A stretch of DNA of 6,620 bases from Ruminococcus flavefaciens (GTDB lineage Bacteria; Bacillota; Clostridia; Oscillospirales; Ruminococcaceae). The notes under the pieces were generated by a model that saw only the letters and a program-made list of their open reading frames with translations, ran no database searches and had not been told where the DNA came from. This document shows positions 4,778 to 6,620 of this stretch, in pieces (within the stretch, counting starts at the first letter, position 1; the number at the start of each line of letters is the position of its first letter). The position numbers and the translations under genes are program-made. The stretch is taken from the NCBI GenBank assembly GCA_002350065.1, contig DEDQ01000072.1, forward strand, positions 1 to 6,620, read 5' to 3'.

Positions 4778-4987
4778 ATGAGCAGAAACGAGCTTAAAAA
4801 CGCCGTTCTATCGGGCGGCGAGCTGAAATTCTCACGCGGCGGGAGAGACTATCTCCTCTACGGCTGGGAGCAGTGCGACGGCTGTATACTCAGCCTTGAA
4901 TGTGAGGGCGAGCTGATATGGCAGACCGCTCCGATGCCGCGGGAAGCCTGTGCCGAGGAATTTCTCGGATACTATTCTGAAATGTAG
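4778..4987 (+). CDS. Small CxxC protein of unknown function, last gene of the gshA operon
   Basis: The ATG at 4778 follows an overlapping TGAGGTG ribosome binding site and opens a 69-codon frame ending in TAG (4985-4987). In-frame codons further upstream lie inside the amidotransferase gene and are unlikely starts. The protein is acidic and looks mainly beta-stranded. It has a CDGC motif (C33 and C36) and two more Cys (C42, C58), without a signal peptide or membrane segment. I do not recognise the family. Four Cys in 69 residues, in an operon making a gamma-glutamyl thiol, could mean metal binding, redox activity or a substrate-binding accessory role, but none of these is shown. A strong terminator begins immediately after its stop codon. 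Confidence 0.75.
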   Translation: MSRNELKNAVLSGGELKFSRGGRDYLLYGWEQCDGCILSLECEGELIWQTAPMPREACAEEFLGYYSEM

Positions 4988-4989
4988 AA

Positions 4990-5025
4990 AGCCATAAAGG
5001 AGCTTCGGCTTCTTTATGGCTTTTT
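4990..5025 (+). terminator. Strong intrinsic terminator with UUCG loop ending the gshA operon
   Basis: A 14-bp stem (4990-5003 with 5008-5021, one G-T wobble) closes on a TTCG tetraloop and runs into TTTTT (5021-5025). It lies between the convergent 69-residue gene and the ABC-F gene. Only three A precede it on the plus strand (4988-4990), so it would be weaker for leftward transcripts, although some bidirectional use is possible. Confidence 0.93.
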
Positions 5026-5028
5026 CTG

Positions 5029-6558
5029 TCAGCCGAGAATGAACGTTTCAGCTCCGATATTCTCACGGAAGCGAACGTCGTGCTCGGCAATGAGCATTGT
5101 CGGCTGGTAGGTGCATATCAGCGCCTCGAGCTGGATACGCGAGAAAATGTCGATGAAATTGAGCGGCTCGTCCCAGATATACAGATGCGCCGGAGTGAGC
5201 ACACTTGCCGCAAGAAGCACTTTTTTCTTCTGTCCCGCGGAGTATTCGGAAACGTCCTTTGCGAGCTGTGCGCGGCTCAGACCGAGCTGTCTCAGCACGG
5301 TGCAGAAGAGACTGCGGTCGAGCCCGCGCTCCGCGCAGATATCGGGGATACTGCCGTGCAGGAAGGAAGTATCCTGCGGCACATACGAGACGATAAGTCC
5401 GGAAGCCGTTTCGCATACTCCGCTGACGCAAAGAGACGCGTCTTGAGGGATAACTCCCGCCCTTTGCAGCACCGCACGCATTATCGTGGATTTTCCGCAG
5501 CCGTTCGCTCCGTGGAGGGCGATGCGTCCGCCCTGCCTGATGCTGAGGTCGAGCCCGCTCAATACCGGCTCAGCCGAGCCCTCATACCGAAACGAGCACT
5601 CACGCATCGTAACGAGACTGTCCTTGCAGTGTCTCAGCGGCGACATTTTCAGCTCGGCAGTCCGCTCGATATCCTGGAGCAGCCCTTCCTGTCCGGCTAT
5701 TTCGCGCTCGATGCGCTGCTCGGTATTTTTCACGCGGCTCTGCATTTTCTTGGTCTTTGCACCTATGAACGAGCGCGTGCTTATACAGCGGTCATGCTCC
5801 TTTACGGGGTCGAAGCCTATCTTGGTGCGTTCGCTCTTTTCCGCCCATTCGGCAGTGCGCTTTGCCGCCTGCCGGAGCTTGCGTATCTGCTTGCGGTGCT
5901 TCTCGTTTTCAGCCTCGGCAAACTGGTCACGCCGCCGCTGATTCTCCTCCCAGCAGGAGTAGTTACCGGTCTGGACCATTATCGTTTTGCGGTTGAGCAC
6001 GAGTATGTGGTCGGTGCAGGCGTCGAGCAGGTCGCGGTCGTGCGAGACGAGTATGAACCCCTTTTTCCCCGAGAGATACTCCCTGACGTTCATACGCGCC
6101 TGAACGTCGAGGTGATTGGTCGGCTCGTCGATGAGCAGGAAATCGTTCTCGCCGGAAAAAAGTATCGCGAGCAGCACCTTTGTACGCTGTCCGTGGCTGA
6201 GAGTCTCAAACGGGCGGTAGAGGATATCCGCCTCCTCGCCGAGCTCGGAGAGCTCGCATATAACGCGCCAGAGCTCACATTCCTCGCGGAGCTCCTCTGC
6301 AAACTCAGCAGCCGGACGTCCGAGCTGCTCCTCGGTGACGGCATACGGGAAATACGCTGCCGGAACGGATTTAGAAAGGCTCCCCGTGCCCGAGAGCTCC
6401 CCCGTAAGCAGGCGCAGAAGCGTCGTTTTGCCCTTGCCGTTCCTGCCGATGAGACCGAGCTTCCAGTCGGTGTCGAGCGTGAATGATGCATTTTCAAAAA
6501 CCGGCTCAGCCGAGCCGTCATAGCTGAATGTAAGGTCTGCAGCTCTTATCTGTGACAT
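5029..6558 (-). CDS. ABC-F ATPase, Lsa-like ribosome protection type
   Basis: The 509-residue protein has two ATP-binding cassettes and no membrane segment, the layout of ABC-F translation factors. Cassette 1 has Walker A GRNGKGKTT (38-46), signature LSHGQ (120-124), Walker B/D-loop LLIDEPTNHLD (141-151) and H-loop SHD (172-174). A long charged linker (about 205-310) contains the EWAEKSERTK helix and the IGAKTKKMQSRVKN segment. Cassette 2 has Walker A GANGCGKST (350-358), signature YSAGQ (439-443), Walker B LYIWDEPLNFID (459-470) and EHD (492-494). The N-terminal KLGLIGRNGKGKTTLL, the WDEPLN variant and the linker closely recall Lsa(A)-type proteins, which displace lincosamides, pleuromutilins and streptogramin A from the ribosome. 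Resistance by this homologue is inferred, not shown. I chose the ATG at 6556-6558, 7 bases from AAGGGAGG (6566-6573); two upstream in-frame ATGs lack proper spacing. Confidence 0.9.
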   Translation of the reverse strand: MSQIRAADLTFSYDGSAEPVFENASFTLDTDWKLGLIGRNGKGKTTLLRLLTGELSGTGSLSKSVPAAYFPYAVTEEQLGRPAAEFAEELREECELWRVICELSELGEEADILYRPFETLSHGQRTKVLLAILFSGENDFLLIDEPTNHLDVQARMNVREYLSGKKGFILVSHDRDLLDACTDHILVLNRKTIMVQTGNYSCWEENQRRRDQFAEAENEKHRKQIRKLRQAAKRTAEWAEKSERTKIGFDPVKEHDRCISTRSFIGAKTKKMQSRVKNTEQRIEREIAGQEGLLQDIERTAELKMSPLRHCKDSLVTMRECSFRYEGSAEPVLSGLDLSIRQGGRIALHGANGCGKSTIMRAVLQRAGVIPQDASLCVSGVCETASGLIVSYVPQDTSFLHGSIPDICAERGLDRSLFCTVLRQLGLSRAQLAKDVSEYSAGQKKKVLLAASVLTPAHLYIWDEPLNFIDIFSRIQLEALICTYQPTMLIAEHDVRFRENIGAETFILG

Positions 6559-6565
6559 AAGCATT

Positions 6566-6573
6566 CCTCCCTT
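6566..6573 (-). promoter_or_regulatory. Ribosome binding site fixing the ABC-F start
   Basis: AAGGGAGG on the minus strand is spaced 7 bases from the ATG at 6556-6558. The ATG two codons upstream starts only one base after the site and is too close, so the shorter 509-residue product is preferred. Confidence 0.8.
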
Positions 6574-6587
6574 GTAGATTTGTATAC

Positions 6588-6597
6588 GAAAGCTTTC
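6588..6597. repeat. 10-bp palindrome in the ABC-F upstream region
   Basis: GAAAGCTTTC is a perfect palindrome about 30 bases ahead of the ABC-F start codon. A TTGACG hexamer lies just upstream of it on the minus strand (complement at 6600-6605), but no good TATAAT is found at 16-18 bases, so the promoter here is uncertain. The palindrome may be an operator or chance. Confidence 0.35.
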
Positions 6598-6620
6598 ATG
6601 CGTCAATGCACAAAAAAACG

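Noticed and set aside
5080..6486. Long plus-strand ORF of 468 codons antisense to the ABC-F gene
   Set aside because: It is a shadow of the ABC-F coding frame; the minus-strand product has complete ATPase motifs and a good ribosome binding site, while this frame has no recognisable domain.
1..6620. CRISPR array, tRNA, rRNA or insertion sequence
   Set aside because: No regularly spaced repeats, tRNA-like cloverleaf, rRNA segment or transposase frame was seen on either strand.

Overview
The window looks like a chromosomal segment of a low-to-moderate GC Gram-positive anaerobe, most plausibly a Clostridia member of the Ruminococcus/Oscillospiraceae type. The reasons are strong GAGGTG/AGGAGG ribosome binding sites, textbook sigma-A promoters (TTGACA-N17-TATAAT occurs three times), compact operons with stop codons embedded in Shine-Dalgarno sequences, and the protein families present. 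The taxon is an inference from style, not from a marker gene.

Layout. (1) Bases 1-975 hold a minus-strand operon with a perfect extended -10 promoter (947-975). It drives a 187-residue coiled-coil protein and then a second small protein that runs off the left edge. They resemble helper proteins of type VII/LXG secretion loci, but this is tentative. (2) Bases 976-1201 hold no gene that I can support, only a perfect 9-bp inverted repeat. (3) A single-domain rhodanese (minus) and a HesA/MoeB/ThiF E1-like adenylyltransferase (plus) diverge from a 26-bp gap that holds both ribosome binding sites; together they suggest a sulfur-carrier system. (4) Bases 2342-2421 hold two back-to-back perfect promoters. 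One fires antisense into the E1 gene; the other fires into a Cys- and Met-rich 27-codon leader peptide. (5) The leader is followed by a terminator, a competing antiterminator and a 12-bp stem that can hide the next ribosome binding site. It precedes a four-gene operon: ACT-domain protein, glutamate-cysteine ligase (gshA), class II glutamine amidotransferase (EgtC/YafJ/Dug3-like), and a 69-residue CxxC protein. The operon ends in a strong UUCG-loop terminator. (6) A convergent minus-strand gene encodes an Lsa-like ABC-F ribosome protection protein.

How it fits together. The centre of the window has a sulfur/thiol theme: rhodanese and E1 for sulfur transfer, then a gamma-glutamylcysteine-making enzyme beside an amidotransferase-fold enzyme of a type that in other organisms cleaves gamma-glutamyl bonds of thiols. 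The most interesting item is the apparent ribosome-mediated attenuator with Cys codons ahead of a gamma-glutamyl-thiol operon. It was assembled by eye from exact complementarities and has no experimental support here.
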